Part shown: positions 55,546 to 63,928 of the stretch, piece by piece
How positions within the stretch are numbered: position 1 is the stretch's first letter
How the letters are laid out: the number at the start of each line of letters is the position of its first letter
DNA from: Bacteroides sp.
GTDB lineage: Bacteria; Bacteroidota; Bacteroidia; Bacteroidales; Muribaculaceae
Reading direction: 5' to 3'
Assembly (NCBI GenBank): GCA_014802105.1
Contig: JAAVCX010000011.1
Span: 62,001-126,000, forward strand
DNA: 64,000 nucleotides
Notes under the pieces: model-generated
Database searches by the model: none
What the model saw: only the letters and a program-made list of their open reading frames with translations
Told to the model about the DNA's origin: nothing
Made by a program: the position numbers and the translations under genes

Positions 55546-55804
55546 TCACTCGGCAATAGCTATAACCGGATACATCTGAAAGCCCACGTCTACCTACCGG
55601 CCATAAGAGAGTATAAGAGGGTCGAGTGAGTTATTGATGCACACGGTCAAATCCCGACCGAGGCCACAACTTCACCCAAGACTCCGCCTCTACATAACAT
55701 CTTGAGACCATCAAGACCAACCCAGTTAAAATTAACGGGTAAGATATTTTCCACTTCCGCTTTGCATCCATCTTGATAAAATACAAGAATAAATCATCCA
55801 CCTA

Positions 55805-55835
55805 TTTGCTAAAACCCAATAATTCACTAATTTTG
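55805..55835 (+). promoter_or_regulatory. Promoter before the folded leader
   Basis: TTTG (55805-55808), 19 bp, TAATTTTG (55828-55835) matches the Bacteroidetes promoter. The predicted start is at about 55841, exactly where the first hairpin begins. Confidence 0.65.
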
Positions 55836-55840
55836 CAAAC

Positions 55841-56036
55841 GTAACGCAACACCTGCGTTACACTCATTTCTTTTTGCTCAATCGCTCTCGAATCACCACC
55901 TCGAAAAGAACGAGCAAACTAAACATACATTGGAATTCGTGTCTTACGGCGCGGACTTTTCCATAGTATGTTTGGCTTGTGGTGAGCCAGAGAGCGTATG
56001 GAGAGAGTCTGCGCTCTTGTTTTAGCAATTACGCAG
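55841..56036 (+). ncRNA. Candidate structured leader or small RNA
   Basis: From the predicted transcript start: a perfect hairpin GTAACGCA-acacc-TGCGTTAC (55841-55861). Then comes a long rod made of CGCTCTC (55883-55889)/GAGAGCG (55990-55996), TCACCA (55893-55898)/TGGTGA (55980-55985), a side hairpin CTCG/CGAG (55900-55914), and a 19-bp imperfect stem 55915-55933/55961-55979 with a 27-nt loop. CTGCGT (55853-55858) could instead pair with ACGCAG (56031-56036) and close the whole domain. I recognise no known family; a 6S-like RNA or a cis-acting leader are both possible. Confidence 0.5.
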
Positions 56037-56077
56037 AAGATGAGCTAAAAGGCAATATCACCAATCACCACATAATC

Positions 56078-56620
56078 ATGAAAAAAGAAAAAAATTTATT
56101 CAGAAGCGCTGTCTCATGCGTTCTTATCTTCGTACTCACGCTTTGTACTCCGCTTGAAGTCTTAGCTCAAACTGTAAATAACAGAAGTAATATTCTCGAG
56201 GACGGCACACAATTACTACTGCGCGTCAATGAGGAGTTCAAGGCTGACTCCCATACTGAATCCGGAGTCATTAATTCAACCGTCGAGTCAGATGTCTACT
56301 CAGCTGATGGTTCAAGAGTGTTAATCAAATCAGGAACCCCCGCATTTATAGAATACATAATCGAACCTAACGGTGCCTGGGGAAAAGCTGGAAAGATTTG
56401 TATTGTAAGTGCTTCCACAAGAACTATTGACAATAAGCGCGTAGCTCTTCGTCTTAACAAATGTAAAAATGGAAGTAGTAAGATAGGTGGTGTGATCGCG
56501 CTATCTGTTCTACTTTTCCCTATCGGACTCATTAGCGGATGTATGAAAGGCTCAATGCCAAAAATCCAGCAAGGCTCGATATTTAATGCTACTACAATGC
56601 AAGACGTTGTAGTTGAGTGA
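56078..56620 (+). CDS. Small exported or membrane protein of unknown function
   Basis: From the ATG at 56078 the protein has 180 residues. It has a signal-like helix (VSCVLIFVLTLCTPLEVLAQ), a beta-rich middle (DGTQLLLRVNEEFKADSHTE, YSADGSRVLIKSGTPAFIEY, ICIVSASTRTIDNKRVALRL) and a glycine-containing membrane helix near residue 140 (KIGGVIALSVLLFPIGLISG). Codon use and base composition are far more AT-rich than the neighbours, which suggests transfer. No family is recognised. A promoter with a long folded leader precedes it and two hairpins follow it, so it is an independent unit. Confidence 0.75.
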   Translation: MKKEKNLFRSAVSCVLIFVLTLCTPLEVLAQTVNNRSNILEDGTQLLLRVNEEFKADSHTESGVINSTVESDVYSADGSRVLIKSGTPAFIEYIIEPNGAWGKAGKICIVSASTRTIDNKRVALRLNKCKNGSSKIGGVIALSVLLFPIGLISGCMKGSMPKIQQGSIFNATTMQDVVVE

Positions 56621-56676
56621 GATCCCGTAAGCTTATTTCAGCAAACGACATTCAATAAAAATTTTGTTCCATAAAT

Positions 56677-56712
56677 CATGCCCCTGCGTGAACCTTTTCA
56701 AGCAGGGGCGTG
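56677..56712 (+). terminator. Hairpin after the AT-rich gene
   Basis: CATGCCCCTGC (56677-56687) pairs with GCAGGGGCGTG (56702-56712), one G-U pair, loop 14 nt, followed by TTATATATA. Confidence 0.65.
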
Positions 56713-56771
56713 TTATATATATGTAGTTACTATTATTTGCACTGTGTTTTCATGGTATTAGATTTAAGGTT

Positions 56772-56814
56772 AAAAAACGATAGGGCCGTCGCGATGACAG
56801 CCCTATCGTTTTTT
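56772..56814. terminator. Bidirectional intrinsic terminator
   Basis: AAAAAACGATAGGG (56772-56785) and CCCTATCGTTTTTT (56801-56814) form a perfect 14-bp stem with U tracts in both directions. It serves the convergent genes on both sides. Confidence 0.95.
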
Positions 56815-56865
56815 ATATTCTCCCGATTTCTCAGTTTATCCTGATAACTGAAAGACGGCACGCTC

Positions 56866-57366
56866 TCAGCGAGTGACCACCCGATACTCGAGAGCGCCTC
56901 CCGACACCACCGAATAGCGTTTCAGACCATAATGGCGGTCAGCCGCCGGCCCTGTGCGCGGATTGCCGTGATTGGTGAAAATGTCATACGTGCTTCCACA
57001 CTTTGGACACCTGGCAAAGAGTTCGCCGTCGGGAACCTCTATTCTCACCTCCGGACGGGCCTCGTAGGGACAAGCCAGGTCGTAAGCAACGGGATTGCCC
57101 AGCGCATCAGTGACAAGCAACACCCCCCCATAGCCGGTGGCATCCACCCCCTTGTAGGGATATCCGGCAGGGATATTGTCGCGTGTACCCGGGCGGTAGA
57201 TATATCTGCGCCAGCCGGCCGACTCCTCAGCTATGCCCCATGTGTGCCAATCGGCGATGGTAGAAAACGACAGATGTACCGGCGCGTAGGGTATACGATC
57301 ATCGTCTACCGAGTCACAGGCTCCCAGGAGAAGAATCGTCAGCATTGACAGTACCAGTAAGCGCAT
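56866..57366 (-). CDS. Rieske-like lipoprotein with altered cluster motif
   Basis: This 166-residue lipoprotein (VLSMLTILLLGAC) has a Rieske-type beta fold: VLLVTDALGNPVAYDLACPYE near residue 95 and ELFARCPKCGSTYDIF near 120, then GPAADRHYGLKRYSVVSGG. In classical Rieske proteins these loops read C-x-H and C-P-C-H-G-S. Here both ligand histidines are missing: the first loop is C-P-Y and the second is C-P-K-C-G-S. Either a different metal site with three cysteines, or a fold without a cluster. The leader is about 130 nt. Confidence 0.78.
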   Translation of the reverse strand: MRLLVLSMLTILLLGACDSVDDDRIPYAPVHLSFSTIADWHTWGIAEESAGWRRYIYRPGTRDNIPAGYPYKGVDATGYGGVLLVTDALGNPVAYDLACPYEARPEVRIEVPDGELFARCPKCGSTYDIFTNHGNPRTGPAADRHYGLKRYSVVSGGALEYRVVTR

Positions 57367-57471
57367 ATTAAGTAACTTCTTAAAATTAATATCAATATGA
57401 CTATTACAACTAAAGTGGTGACTGTATCATAAACACTCACGACCCGAGAGTCAGCCACCAAGGCTCTGATA

Positions 57472-57500
57472 GACAGAAAGGACGCACGAGCCGTGCGTCC
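57472..57500 (-). terminator. Terminator of the pyrE-SRPBCC unit
   Basis: On the minus strand GGACGCACG-gct-CGTGCGTCC is a perfect 9-bp stem followed by TTTCTGTC. The -7 element of the next gene (57511-57504) overlaps its upstream edge. Confidence 0.65.
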
Positions 57501-57503
57501 CTA

Positions 57504-57511
57504 CAAAGTTA
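57504..57511 (-). promoter_or_regulatory. Candidate -7 element of the Rieske-like gene
   Basis: TAACTTTG on the minus strand. If used, the transcript would begin with the 57480-57500 hairpin. No clear -33 element. Confidence 0.45.
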
Positions 57512-57560
57512 AATTTCAGATTATCGACACAGTTTCCTGTGTAAATGGTTTCGCTGAATA

Positions 57561-57983
57561 TCACGAGCGGAAAAGCCCGGTGAAGACTTCGCCGAAGCGG
57601 TCGGCTCCCTCCTGGAGCTTAGGCCCGATAAAGGGCTTGAGCATGGCGGGGAGCTGAACGTCGATACGTGGAATGATGCGGGTCGAGCCGGCATCTACCT
57701 CTTCGAGATCGATAGCAAGCTTCAGAGGCACGGGCGAACCGACAGCCTCAAGCCCAACATGGCTCAAAGGGACACGCTCGGTGACATTAAACACGAGCTC
57801 CCCGACACCGGGTGCATCCATCTTGAGAGAATCACCGCGAAACTCCACCCCCTGAAGCTTCTCACGAGCTTCGGCCGGGAGCTGCTCTACCATTTCGCGA
57901 TACTGGCCCAGATCACTGACCCGGGCATAGATCTCGGCTATGGGGCGGGCCACCACCACTGCCTTTCCTGAAAAGACTGACAT
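57561..57983 (-). CDS. SRPBCC (START-like) family protein
   Basis: This 140-residue protein has the helix-grip fold pattern: FSGKAVVVARPIAEIYARVSDLGQYREMVEQLP at the start, then strands GVEFRGDSLKMDAPGVGELVF, PVPLKLAIDLEEVDAGSTRII and a long last helix (LKPFIGPKLQEGADRFGEVF). Such proteins bind hydrophobic ligands; nothing shows which one. It lies 28 bp after pyrE and ends at a hairpin. Confidence 0.82.
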   Translation of the reverse strand: MSVFSGKAVVVARPIAEIYARVSDLGQYREMVEQLPAEAREKLQGVEFRGDSLKMDAPGVGELVFNVTERVPLSHVGLEAVGSPVPLKLAIDLEEVDAGSTRIIPRIDVQLPAMLKPFIGPKLQEGADRFGEVFTGLFRS

Positions 57984-58011
57984 ATCTTAGACGTTACAAG
58001 GGTTGTTGAGA

Positions 58012-58659
58012 TCAGTCTACAGCCTTCTTGCCGGCCCACACCGAGGGATCCTTACGCCACTCCTTGAGGGTCTCCACATCATCCTCGCGGATGAAACCGG
58101 TCTCGAGGGCGGCGGTGATCAGGGCGCTGTAATTGGAAAGGGTGATGAGGTTGACCTTGGCATCGCTGAAAGCTTTGGCAGCGATAGGGAATTCGTAGCT
58201 GAAAATGGCTACCATGCCCACTACCTCACAACCGGCATTACGCAGAGCCTCGACAGCCTTGAGCGAGCTGCCGCCGGTGGAGATCAGATCCTCGATCACC
58301 ACCACTTTGGTGCCGGGACGGAGATCACCCTCAATGAGGTTTTCCAGACCATGATCCTTGGGAGTAGAGCGCACATATACGTAGGGAAGACCCAGAGTGT
58401 CACTCACGAGAGCGCCCTGAGCGATAGCACCGGTAGCCACGCCGGCAACAGCCTCGGTCTCAGGGAAATTCTCGAGGATAATACGGCTGAGCTCAACCTT
58501 GATGAAGCTACGCACCTCGGGATAGGAGAGAGTCTTGCGATTGTCGGTATATATAGGGGAATTCCAGCCTGAAGCCCAGGTGAAGGGATTGTCGGGCTGA
58601 AGCTTGATAGCACTGATTTTGAGAAGTTTCTCTGCTAAAATAAGATCGAGCTGTTTCAT
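58012..58659 (-). CDS. pyrE: Orotate phosphoribosyltransferase
   Basis: This 215-residue enzyme makes orotidine 5'-phosphate from orotate and PRPP. Signatures: FTWASGWNSPIYTDNRKTLSYP, VAGVATGAIAQGALVSDTLG, YVRSTPKDHGLENLIEG and the PRPP motif VVVIEDLISTGGSSLKAVEAL. A full promoter lies upstream and the SRPBCC gene follows in the same unit. Confidence 0.97.
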   Translation of the reverse strand: MKQLDLILAEKLLKISAIKLQPDNPFTWASGWNSPIYTDNRKTLSYPEVRSFIKVELSRIILENFPETEAVAGVATGAIAQGALVSDTLGLPYVYVRSTPKDHGLENLIEGDLRPGTKVVVIEDLISTGGSSLKAVEALRNAGCEVVGMVAIFSYEFPIAAKAFSDAKVNLITLSNYSALITAALETGFIREDDVETLKEWRKDPSVWAGKKAVD

Positions 58660-58724
58660 TAGTGTGTCGTCGGATTGATGTTTGACGCTTAAATAATTAG
58701 CCGGGGCTTCCCGGTTTTCAAGTG

Positions 58725-58756
58725 CAAAGTTATATCAATTCCGCGCTATTTGCAAA
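58725..58756 (-). promoter_or_regulatory. pyrE: Promoter of pyrE
   Basis: On the minus strand TTTG (58756-58753), 20 bp, TAACTTTG (58732-58725). It is a full match and divergent from the glyS promoter. Confidence 0.75.
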
Positions 58757-58787
58757 ACTTCTATCACAAAATCTACGCCAAAACGGA

Positions 58788-58817
58788 TTGACTCTTGTGA
58801 AAAATTTCCTACCTTTG
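58788..58817 (+). promoter_or_regulatory. glyS: Promoter of glyS
   Basis: TTG (58788-58790), 19 bp, TACCTTTG (58810-58817). The leader is about 105 nt. Confidence 0.75.
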
Positions 58818-58927
58818 CACTTTGATGTGCAGTCGGGTCTGCGGCCCGTCATTCTGACATCAGCCTTAACGGCTACCTCATTAATATAAACAACCTTATT
58901 ATATCCCCTAATCAACCATCTCAGAAA

Positions 58928-60472
58928 ATGGCTACTCAGGAAGACGTATTCAAGAAAATCATAAGCCACGCCAAAGAATATGGCTTTGTGTTCCCCTCAA
59001 GTGAAATCTATGACGGTCTCTCGGCTGTCTATGACTACGGCCAGAACGGCGTAGAGCTCAAGAACAATATCAAGCGCTACTGGTGGGACTCGATGACCCT
59101 TCTTCACGAGAACATTGTCGGCATCGACTCGGCCATTTTCATGCACCCCACCATCTGGAAAGCCTCGGGCCACGTCGACGCCTTCAACGACCCTCTGATC
59201 GACAACCGTGACTCCAAGAAGCGCTATCGCGCCGACGTGCTCATCGAGGAACAGATCGCCAAGATCGAGGACAAGATCGAAAAAGAGGTGGCCAAAGCCG
59301 CCAAGAAATTTGGCGAGAGCTTTGACGAGGCCATGTTCCGCGCCACCAATCCCCGTGTGCTCGACCACGTGGCCAAGCGCGATGCCCTCCACGAGCGTTT
59401 CGCTCAGGCCATGAACGACGGCAACCTCGACGAGCTGCGCCAGATCATAATCGACGAAGAGATCGTCTGCCCCATCTCAGGCACCAAGAACTGGACCGAT
59501 GTGCGCCAGTTCAACCTCATGTTCAAGACCGAGATGGGCTCCACCGCCGACGGCGCCATGACAGTCTATCTGCGTCCCGAGACAGCCCAGGGCATCTTTG
59601 TCAACTATCTCAACGTCCAGAAGACCGGCCGCATGCGCATACCCTTTGGTATTGCACAGATAGGCAAGGCATTCCGCAACGAAATCGTGGCCCGTCAGTT
59701 CATCTTCCGCATGAGGGAGTTTGAGCAGATGGAGATGCAATTCTTCGTGCGTCCCGGCTCAGAGATGGAGTGGTTCAACCGCTGGAAGGAGTTCCGCCTG
59801 CGCTGGCACAAAGCCCTCGGTCTCGGCGACGAAAAATATCGCTATCACGACCACGAGAAGCTCGCCCACTATGCCAACGCCGCTACCGACATCGAGTTCC
59901 AGATGCCCTTTGGCTTCAAGGAGGTTGAAGGCATCCATTCACGTACCAACTTCGACCTCTCGCAACACGAGAAATTCTCGGGCAAGAAGATACAGTATTT
60001 TGACCCCGAGCTCAACGAGAGCTACACCCCCTACGTGATCGAGACCTCGATCGGTGTAGACCGTATGTTCCTGAGCGTGCTCTGCTCGAGCTATGAGGAG
60101 CAGCCCCTCGAGGGTGGCGACACCCGCGTGGTGCTCCATCTGCCCGCCCCGCTGGCCCCCGTGAAATGTGCCGTAATGCCTCTGGTGCGCAAGGACGGCC
60201 TGCCCGATAAGGCCCGCGAGATAGTCAACGACCTGAAGTTTGACTTCGCCACCCACTACGAAGAAAAAGACTCTATCGGCAAGCGATACCGTCGACAGGA
60301 TGCCATCGGCACACCCTACTGTATCACCGTCGATCATCAGACTCTCGAGGACAATACCGTCACCCTACGCGAGCGCGACTCCATGGAGCAGACCCGCGTC
60401 TCTATCGACGACCTCCATAAGATCATCCACAAGAACGTGTCGCTCAACAGCCTCCTGCGCCGTCTCGGCTGA
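58928..60472 (+). CDS. glyS: Glycyl-tRNA synthetase, single-chain type
   Basis: This 514-residue class II synthetase is of the eukaryote/archaea-like homodimer type also used by Bacteroidetes. Signatures: FKKIISHAKEYGFVFPSSEIYDGL, NLMFKTEMGSTADGAMTVYLRPETAQGIF, FGIAQIGKAFRNEIVARQFIFRMREFEQMEMQ, then the anticodon-binding domain (CAVMPLVRKDGLPDKAREIV, GKRYRRQDAIGTPYCITVDH, VTLRERDSMEQTRV). It charges tRNA-Gly. Confidence 0.97.
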   Translation: MATQEDVFKKIISHAKEYGFVFPSSEIYDGLSAVYDYGQNGVELKNNIKRYWWDSMTLLHENIVGIDSAIFMHPTIWKASGHVDAFNDPLIDNRDSKKRYRADVLIEEQIAKIEDKIEKEVAKAAKKFGESFDEAMFRATNPRVLDHVAKRDALHERFAQAMNDGNLDELRQIIIDEEIVCPISGTKNWTDVRQFNLMFKTEMGSTADGAMTVYLRPETAQGIFVNYLNVQKTGRMRIPFGIAQIGKAFRNEIVARQFIFRMREFEQMEMQFFVRPGSEMEWFNRWKEFRLRWHKALGLGDEKYRYHDHEKLAHYANAATDIEFQMPFGFKEVEGIHSRTNFDLSQHEKFSGKKIQYFDPELNESYTPYVIETSIGVDRMFLSVLCSSYEEQPLEGGDTRVVLHLPAPLAPVKCAVMPLVRKDGLPDKAREIVNDLKFDFATHYEEKDSIGKRYRRQDAIGTPYCITVDHQTLEDNTVTLRERDSMEQTRVSIDDLHKIIHKNVSLNSLLRRLG

Positions 60473-60552
60473 AAAATGCACGAGGCGCCACCATCGGCTC
60501 CTCTCACCTCTCTCCTCCCCCTCCTCTAAAACATCACCCCCCTGACCCTACT

Positions 60553-61131
60553 ATGAAACAATTCAAAATTCTCCTCCTCATCGCGGCCATGCTGCCGGTG
60601 CTGAGCTCCTGCAACTACAACTCCCTGGTGGAACAGAAACAGGGCGTTGAACAGCAGTGGGCCGAGGTACAGAACCAGTATCAGCGTCGCGCCGACCTGA
60701 TACCCAACCTGGTCAACACTGTCAAAGGCTACGCCACCCACGAGAGCTCGACCTTCGAGAAGGTCACCCAGGCCCGCGCGGCAGCTACCGCCATCAACAT
60801 CAACGCCGACGACCTCAGCGAGGAATCTCTCGAGCGTTTCCAGGCTGCACAAAATCAGCTCACAGGCGCTCTCAAATCGCTCCTGGCTGTCAGCGAGGCC
60901 TATCCCGAGCTTAAGGCCAACGAAAACTTCCGCGACCTGCAGGTGCAGCTCGAAGGTACCGAGAACCGCATCGCCACCGCCCGCGGACGCTACACTCAGG
61001 CCGTGGCCGGCTACAACACAGCCATCAAGAAATTCCCCACCGTAATCTATGCAGGCTGGTTTGGCTTCTCGCCTCAGCCTCAGTTTAAAGCCGACGAAGG
61101 CGCTCAGCGAGCTCCCGAAGTAAATTTCTGA
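60553..61131 (+). CDS. LemA family protein
   Basis: This 192-residue protein has an N-terminal signal or lipobox (LIAAMLPVLSSC), then the LemA helical bundle: YNSLVEQKQGVEQQWAEVQNQYQRRADLIPNLVNTVKGYATHE, ENFRDLQVQLEGTENRIATARGRY and a tail with FPTVIYAGWFGFSPQPQFKA. LemA proteins are membrane-linked and of unclear role. In Bacteroides lemA is, as I recall, usually followed by TPM-domain genes; here an FKBP gene follows after 3 bp. Confidence 0.93.
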   Translation: MKQFKILLLIAAMLPVLSSCNYNSLVEQKQGVEQQWAEVQNQYQRRADLIPNLVNTVKGYATHESSTFEKVTQARAAATAININADDLSEESLERFQAAQNQLTGALKSLLAVSEAYPELKANENFRDLQVQLEGTENRIATARGRYTQAVAGYNTAIKKFPTVIYAGWFGFSPQPQFKADEGAQRAPEVNF

Positions 61132-61134
61132 TCG

Positions 61135-61701
61135 ATGAAGACACCCTCTATCAACAGCCTGCGTCTGCCCCTGGCCGCCCTGATACTGATGATCCTCGCC
61201 GTTGCATGCAATGACGACGAAATCACCAACAACTACAAGAAATATGCCAAGTGGCGCGAAGCCAACGAAGCCTATTTTGAAGAGCAGAAACTCCTGACCG
61301 ACGACCAGGGCGACCTCTATTACAGCTCGCTGATCCCTGCCTGGAACTCGGGCGGAGAGATACTCATACGCTATCTCAATGACCGCTCGCTCACCCAGGA
61401 GAACCTCTCGCCCCTGGCAACCTCGGTGGTGCAGGTCAAGTATAAAGGATGGCTCATGGACAACACCCCCTTTGACAGCTCCTATACCGCTACCGACTCA
61501 ATCTTCACCACCAAAGTCACCAGCGTGATCGAAGGATGGCAGACCGCCCTCCAGTATATGCGCGTGGGCGACAGCGTGAGAGTAGTCATTCCCGCCGCTC
61601 AGGCTTATGCCTCGGCCGGCTCGGGTGCCGTGCTACCCTTCTCGGTGCTCACCTTTGACATCAAGCTAAAAGACATAGTCTACTACGAGATCAAGCCTTA
61701 A
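61135..61701 (+). CDS. FKBP-type peptidyl-prolyl isomerase lipoprotein
   Basis: This 188-residue protein has a lipoprotein signal (LPLAALILMILAVAC). After a helical N-terminal part (YKKYAKWREANEAYFEEQ) comes an FKBP domain at about 95-185: VVQVKYKGWLMDNTPFDSSY, VIEGWQTALQYMRVGDSVRVVIPAAQAYASAGSGAVLPFSVLTFDIKL. It should speed prolyl turns of exported proteins. It lies between lemA (3 bp) and tgt (15 bp). Confidence 0.92.
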   Translation: MKTPSINSLRLPLAALILMILAVACNDDEITNNYKKYAKWREANEAYFEEQKLLTDDQGDLYYSSLIPAWNSGGEILIRYLNDRSLTQENLSPLATSVVQVKYKGWLMDNTPFDSSYTATDSIFTTKVTSVIEGWQTALQYMRVGDSVRVVIPAAQAYASAGSGAVLPFSVLTFDIKLKDIVYYEIKP

Positions 61702-61716
61702 CCACGTCGCCCATCC

Positions 61717-62847
61717 ATGGAGTTTACCCTTCAGGCCACAGCGCCGTCCTCCCAGGCTCGCGCCGGACTCATTACCACCGACCACGGCACCATAGAGACA
61801 CCTATCTTCATGCCGGTCGGCACTCTGGGTAGCGTGAAGGCTGTCCATCAGCGCGAGTTGCGCGATGATGTCAAGGCCCAGATCATCCTGGGCAACACCT
61901 ACCATCTCTATCTGCGCCCCGGCACCGAAATACTCGAGAAGGCCGGCGGTCTCCACCGCTTTATCGGCTGGGATCGCCCGATACTCACCGATAGCGGCGG
62001 CTTCCAGGTGTTCTCCCTGTCGTCCAACCGCAAGCTCTCGGAAGAGGGAGCCACTTTCCGCTCCCACATCGACGGATCCAAACACCTCTTCACCCCCGAG
62101 AGCGTGGTGGATATTCAGCGCAAGATCGGCTCTGACATAATGATGGCTCTCGACGAGTGTCCTCCCGGCACCGCCGACTTCGACTACGCCCGCCGTTCCC
62201 TGCGTCTCACCCAGCGCTGGCTCGAACGTGGCTGGCGTCATTTCAACGAGACCACTCCTCTCTATGGCTACTCCCAGGCTTTCTTCCCCATAGTGCAGGG
62301 CGTGGTCTATCCCGAATTGCGCCGCGAAGCAGCCAAACATGTGGCCGATCTCGGTGCTCCCGGCAACGCAATCGGAGGCCTTGCCGTGGGCGAGCCCGTC
62401 GAACAGATGTATGAGATGATCGAAGTTGTCAACGAGATACTCCCCACCGATCGTCCGCGCTACCTGATGGGTGTAGGCACTCCGGCAAATATACTTGAAG
62501 CCATCGACCGCGGTGTCGACATGATGGACTGCGTGATGCCCACCCGCAACGGCCGCAACGGCATGCTCTTCACAGCCCACGGCATCATGAACATGCGCAA
62601 CCGCAAGTGGGCCGACGACTTCTCTCCGCTCCAGGAAGACGGGCCCTCCTACGTTGACCGCGTCTACTCCAAAGCCTATCTGCGCCACCTCTTCATCGCC
62701 GACGAAATCCTGGCCATGCAGATAGCCTCGATACACAATCTCGCTTTCTACCTGTGGCTCGTAGGCGAAGCCCGCCGCCACATCCTGGCCGGAGATTTCA
62801 AATCGTGGAAGACCGAGATGGTGGAGCGTGTCACACGCCGACTGTAA
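61717..62847 (+). CDS. tgt: tRNA-guanine(34) transglycosylase
   Basis: This 376-residue enzyme puts a queuine precursor into the wobble position of GUN tRNAs. Signatures: ARAGLITTDHGTIETPIFMPVGTLGSVKAV, the catalytic region ILTDSGGFQVFSLS, ALDECPPGTADF, VQGVVYPELRREAA, GGLAVGEPVEQM and YLMGVGTPANIL with GVDMMDCVMPTRNGRNG. The C-terminal zinc motif C-x-C-x-x-C of most bacterial enzymes is missing: the segment reads DGPSYVDRVYSKAYLRHLF. This also occurs in other Bacteroidetes as I recall. Confidence 0.95.
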   Translation: MEFTLQATAPSSQARAGLITTDHGTIETPIFMPVGTLGSVKAVHQRELRDDVKAQIILGNTYHLYLRPGTEILEKAGGLHRFIGWDRPILTDSGGFQVFSLSSNRKLSEEGATFRSHIDGSKHLFTPESVVDIQRKIGSDIMMALDECPPGTADFDYARRSLRLTQRWLERGWRHFNETTPLYGYSQAFFPIVQGVVYPELRREAAKHVADLGAPGNAIGGLAVGEPVEQMYEMIEVVNEILPTDRPRYLMGVGTPANILEAIDRGVDMMDCVMPTRNGRNGMLFTAHGIMNMRNRKWADDFSPLQEDGPSYVDRVYSKAYLRHLFIADEILAMQIASIHNLAFYLWLVGEARRHILAGDFKSWKTEMVERVTRRL

Positions 62848-62857
62848 ACCGTTAGAC

Positions 62858-63928
62858 ATGAAGATACTCGACTGGTATATCATACGCAAATTTCTGGGCA
62901 CATACGTGTTTGCCATCTTTCTGATCCTGGCAATCACAATCATGTTTGACATCAACGAGAAGCTCGATGCCTTCCTCAAAGCCCCCCTCAAGGCAACGGT
63001 CTTTGATTACTTCATGAACTTCCTGCCCTATTTCGCCAACCAGTTCTCACCGCTCTTCACCTTCATCGCAGTCATCTTCTTCACCTCCAAGCTGGCCGAC
63101 AATTCAGAGATCATCGCCATGCTCTCGACCGGAATGAGCTACCGACGTCTGCTGCGCCCCTATCTCATCAGTGCCACCGTCATCGCCGCCCTGACCTGGG
63201 TGCTCAGCGCCTATATCATCCCTCCGGCAAACGTCAAACGTATCGACTACACCAACACCTACGTCAAGAACAAACGCGTCGACTACGGCACCAATATACA
63301 GCTTCAAGTAGCCAAGGGAGAGGTAGCCTATATGTCGAGATATGACAATATACAGCGCACAGGCTATAAGTTCTCGCTCGAGAAGTTTGACGGAAAGACT
63401 CTCGTGTCGCGACTGACCGCCCAGTCGATACGCTGGGACACCCTCCACCACTGGACGGTGCGCGACTACATGATACGCGACTTTGAGGGCCACACCGAGA
63501 AGATACGCCGCGGCAGCCGTCTCGACACCATCATACCTATCGAACCCCGCGACTTCCTCATCTCCAAAAACGATCAGGAGATGCTCACATCCCCCGCCCT
63601 GGCCGAATATATCGATTCGCAGAAGAAACGCGGCGTTGCCAATATCAAGAATTTTGAGATCGAGCAACACCGCCGCATAGCCATGACGGCCGCAGCCTTT
63701 ATCCTCACGGTCATAGGCATGGCTCTGTCGTCAAAGAAAGTCAAGGGAGGCATGGGCGTCAATATCGGCATCGGTCTGGTGTTGAGCTTCAGCTACATCC
63801 TCTTCACGACGGTCACCTCAACGTTTGCCGTCTCGGGCTACACCTCCCCCATGGTCGCCATGTGGATCCCCAATATGGTCTATACGATCATAGCTTTCGT
63901 CCTATATTATAAGGTGTCTCACGGCTGA
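62858..63928 (+). CDS. LptF/LptG-type lipopolysaccharide permease
   Basis: From the ATG at 62858 the protein has 356 residues. Two N-terminal membrane helices and a third (YIIRKFLGTYVFAIFLILAITIMFDINEK, FANQFSPLFTFIAVIFFTSKLADNSEIIAMLSTGMSYRRLLRPYL) are followed by a periplasmic beta-jellyroll and three C-terminal helices (AMTAAAFILTVIGMALSSKK ... GIGLVLSFSYILFTT). It is a permease half of the LptB2FG transporter that extracts LPS from the inner membrane. Whether it is F or G cannot be told. It begins 10 bp after tgt. Confidence 0.94.
   Translation: MKILDWYIIRKFLGTYVFAIFLILAITIMFDINEKLDAFLKAPLKATVFDYFMNFLPYFANQFSPLFTFIAVIFFTSKLADNSEIIAMLSTGMSYRRLLRPYLISATVIAALTWVLSAYIIPPANVKRIDYTNTYVKNKRVDYGTNIQLQVAKGEVAYMSRYDNIQRTGYKFSLEKFDGKTLVSRLTAQSIRWDTLHHWTVRDYMIRDFEGHTEKIRRGSRLDTIIPIEPRDFLISKNDQEMLTSPALAEYIDSQKKRGVANIKNFEIEQHRRIAMTAAAFILTVIGMALSSKKVKGGMGVNIGIGLVLSFSYILFTTVTSTFAVSGYTSPMVAMWIPNMVYTIIAFVLYYKVSHG

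Larger units (their letters stand above)
55546..56077. other. AT-rich gap with folded leader of the next gene
   Basis: No gene is supported in these 532 bp. The first part holds small hairpins (for example ACCC-GTTAA/TTAAC-GGGT at 55720-55740), possibly the end of the upstream unit. From 55805 the promoter and folded leader of the gene at 56078 begin. Confidence 0.65.

Noticed and set aside
61666-62991. 441-residue minus-strand frame opposite tgt
   Set aside because: tgt on the plus strand has intact motifs and fits the operon; the minus frame is a mirror effect.
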